Shown here: positions 4,804-6,488 of the stretch, one piece after another
Position numbering within the stretch: position 1 is the stretch's first letter
Layout of the letters: each line of letters opens with the position of its first letter
From: Victivallales bacterium
GTDB lineage: Bacteria; Verrucomicrobiota; Lentisphaeria; Victivallales; Victivallaceae
DNA length: 6,488 nucleotides
Direction of reading: 5' to 3'
NCBI GenBank assembly: GCA_030634125.1
Contig: DAOWBJ010000103.1
Coordinates: 1 to 6,488, forward strand
Made by a program: the position numbers and the translations under genes
Notes under the pieces: model-generated
The model's database searches: none
The model's input: only the letters and a program-made list of their open reading frames with translations
Told to the model about the DNA's origin: nothing

Positions 4804-6126
4804 TTATGTCAGATCAACTAGATCTTTGACTATGACCGGCATGCCTGTTGCCATTGATTTGTTAGCCGCGATTCCGGTCAGGATGGAAGTAGCTCCGTCA
4901 ATATAACCGGCGGCATGACCCAACGGGTCTTCTTTATCACCACGTAAAACGTGATTCAGAAGGCGAATATCTCCACCGCCGTGACCACCTTTGTCGCCTT
5001 GTTCGTATTCAATAACCTGCGGTTTGCCCCAGTGCGCCTGAAAGATGATTTCAGGAACCATATCTTTCTTTTCGCCCTCAAGTTCACGCATTCCGGGCTG
5101 ATTGAAGTCTTCATGATCGCCGCTGACGTAGGATTTTTCGACAACGTTGAATTCCAGACGCCCCTTTGTGCCGTTGAAACAAACACGGTAGCCTTCCCAT
5201 GGGCTGTGCGCGTTCAGAGCATAAGTCATTACCGCGTTATTGGCGTAACGAACCATTACTCCCATATTGTCTTCAATACTGATGCCTTGACTGAAAACGC
5301 TTTGATCGCGGCCATAACCGTCTTCATGTTCAGCATTATAATATAAACCTAAGATGCGTTCATCTTTTTCAGTTACTTTTAACGCGAATGGATCTTTTGC
5401 AGCTAATTCATTATCTCGTGCACGAGGATAAAAATCTGTAACTCCACGGTTTTCAGCGTTTTCTTTGCCGTAAAATTTCAAATCGCCCATAGCAAAAACT
5501 ATTTCAGGTTTGGAATCTATCCACCAGTTCATTAAGTCGAAATGATGAGTTGATTTGTGAACCATCAAACCGCCGCTGTTGCGCTTGTCGCGGTGCCAGC
5601 GTCTGAAATAATCGGCTCCGTGGTTAGTGTCCAGCAGCCATTCGAAATGAACGCTGGTAACATCGCCAAGCATACCGCTTTTGATAATTTCTTTAATTTT
5701 TGTATTACGCGGGGAATAACGGTAGTTGAATGTTACGACCAGATCCTGTCCGGTTTTGTTTATGGTATCAATAATTTGCTGACATTTATCAGCGTCAACA
5801 GTCATTGGTTTTTCAGAGATAACATCACAGCCGAGTTCCATAGCGCGGCAGATATATTTATGATGAGTTCTGTCCATGCTTGTAACGATTACGCGTTCAG
5901 CTTTTTGTTCTTCGATCATCTTATCGAAATCAGCTGCTTTATAGGTTTTGACATCAGTTGAACCGCCGTTATCTTTGATGTATTTTTTCCAGTAATTCAT
6001 TCGAGTTTGATTAGTATCGCATAATGCCGCGAGTTCACCACAATCCTTGAAATCTTTGATTAACGCGTCAATAAACATTGCGCAGCGGCCGCCGGTTCCA
6101 ACTAAAACATACTTTTTCTTTGACAT
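4804..6126 (-). CDS. Gfo/Idh/MocA-family oxidoreductase
   Basis: This 440-residue protein is a cytoplasmic NAD(P)-dependent sugar or polyol dehydrogenase-like enzyme. The N-terminal Rossmann fold (about 1-130) has the nucleotide loop VGTGGR (9-14) after a beta strand and the acidic ALCDTN (35-40). The catalytic-site segment DVISEKPM (101-108) gives the family EKP motif, with Lys106 as the usual catalytic residue. The C-terminal alpha/beta domain holds SGGLMVHKSTHHFDLMNWW (184-202), with the conserved His-xx-Asp positions (H194, D197), and later KGGHGGGDIRLLNHVL. No twin-arginine or other signal peptide is present. The start is supported by GAGGT seven nt upstream. A LacI-type regulator gene ends only 25 bp upstream on the same strand, so the two are probably co-transcribed. 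The substrate cannot be read from the sequence. The GGHGGGD motif resembles that of NAD-dependent glycosidase relatives (GH109), but that activity is not shown. Confidence 0.95.
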   Translation of the reverse strand: MSKKKYVLVGTGGRCAMFIDALIKDFKDCGELAALCDTNQTRMNYWKKYIKDNGGSTDVKTYKAADFDKMIEEQKAERVIVTSMDRTHHKYICRAMELGCDVISEKPMTVDADKCQQIIDTINKTGQDLVVTFNYRYSPRNTKIKEIIKSGMLGDVTSVHFEWLLDTNHGADYFRRWHRDKRNSGGLMVHKSTHHFDLMNWWIDSKPEIVFAMGDLKFYGKENAENRGVTDFYPRARDNELAAKDPFALKVTEKDERILGLYYNAEHEDGYGRDQSVFSQGISIEDNMGVMVRYANNAVMTYALNAHSPWEGYRVCFNGTKGRLEFNVVEKSYVSGDHEDFNQPGMRELEGEKKDMVPEIIFQAHWGKPQVIEYEQGDKGGHGGGDIRLLNHVLRGDKEDPLGHAAGYIDGATSILTGIAANKSMATGMPVIVKDLVDLT

Positions 6127-6133
6127 GATTTTT

Positions 6134-6138
6134 ACCTC
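6134..6138 (-). promoter_or_regulatory. Shine-Dalgarno site of the oxidoreductase gene
   Basis: GAGGT on the minus strand, seven nt before ATG 6126, inside the 25-bp gap after the regulator stop codon. It sets the start. No promoter is visible in this gap, which agrees with read-through from the upstream gene. Confidence 0.6.
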
Positions 6139-6151
6139 AAATATTTTTTTG

Positions 6152-6488
6152 TTAAACGCTTTCGCGATTTATAAATTTAGTTGAAAAAACAAAATCTTCG
6201 CCAGTTTTGGCATTCTGCTCTATCAACTCGATAATTTTATTATTCATTTCTTCAATCGGGTGAGCAACCGTGCTCAGAGCCGGACAAGACTGTGTACCGA
6301 CCGGATCATCATCAAAACCAATTACAGAAATATCTTCCGGTATTTTTATTCCATTCTTCCAGGCATACTTCAAAAATCCCAAAGCCATCCTGTCTGTATC
6401 AAAAAATACCGAATCCGCTCCGCTTGCCATGAGTTCATCACCAATAGCAAATCCATCTTCAAAATTAGATTTCGCCTCAAGATAGATA
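6152..6488 (-). CDS. LacI-type transcriptional regulator, C-terminal part (cut by right edge)
   Basis: The visible 111 residues are the end of a LacI/GalR-type sensor domain. The frame continues in from the right edge (IYLEAKSNFEDGFAIGDELM) to TAA at 6154-6152. Recognisable are ADSVFFDTDRMALGFLKYAW and then GIKIPEDISVIGFDDDP, the classic family block, followed by LSTVAHPIEEMNNKIIELI and a normal C-terminal strand (FVFSTKFINRESV). An internal ATG at 6430 is not the true start because the frame is open and family-like upstream of it. The DNA-binding domain, if present, lies outside the window. It precedes the oxidoreductase gene by 25 bp on the same strand, so it is likely an autoregulated local controller of that gene. 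Confidence 0.9.
   Translation of the reverse strand, partial: IYLEAKSNFEDGFAIGDELMASGADSVFFDTDRMALGFLKYAWKNGIKIPEDISVIGFDDDPVGTQSCPALSTVAHPIEEMNNKIIELIEQNAKTGEDFVFSTKFINRESV

Noticed and set aside
4951..5346. Plus-strand open frame of 131 codons
   Set aside because: It is a shadow of the Gfo/Idh/MocA gene on the other strand, which has clear family motifs; the same holds for the plus frame at 5557-5961.

Overview
The window is AT-rich chromosomal DNA from a bacterium with a large carbohydrate-use and regulator repertoire. The mix of an AraC-type activator, LacI-type regulators, a Gfo/Idh/MocA oxidoreductase, a uroporphyrinogen-decarboxylase (URO-D)-like protein and a binding-protein-dependent sugar permease is typical of Lentisphaerota (Victivallis-like) and related PVC bacteria. 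That assignment is inference from gene content and protein style; no marker gene is present.

Layout. 1-312: AT-rich, with candidate divergent promoters and a leftward strong ribosome binding site whose start codon meets a stop three codons later. 313-1185 (+): an apparently intact AraC-family regulator. 1264-1339: a 76-bp imperfect inverted repeat. 1447-1680 (-): only the C-terminal end of a sugar ABC permease. 1686-2794 (-): a URO-D-like gene with an in-frame TGA at codon 11 and a frameshift caused by a 5-bp tandem duplication; undoing the duplication gives a clean 367-residue protein. 2795-2890: its control region, with a full-consensus promoter (TTGACA-17-TATAAT, extended -10), a perfect 20-bp palindrome and a Shine-Dalgarno site. 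2878-3753 (+): a complete LacI-type sensor domain with no DNA-binding domain. 3757-4374 (-): the two ends of what may have been one actin-fold kinase-like gene, separated by about 190 bp of unrelated GC-rich DNA. 4375-4803: no convincing gene, but a chain of hairpins downstream of a plausible promoter. 4804-6126 (-): an intact Gfo/Idh/MocA oxidoreductase. 6152-6488 (-): the C-terminal part of a LacI-type regulator just upstream of it, running off the right edge.

How it fits together. The right end looks like a working two-gene unit, regulator then oxidoreductase, in one leftward transcript. The middle 3 kb looks like the remains of one or more sugar-catabolic loci: permease, URO-D-like enzyme, LacI-type regulator and kinase-like protein are all truncated or disrupted, while the control region of the URO-D-like gene is still very good. 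The most interesting items are this cluster of decaying genes around a near-perfect promoter and palindrome, and the hairpin chain at 4588-4780, which carries GGA motifs in two loops. No phage, CRISPR, transposase, rRNA or tRNA gene was recognised.
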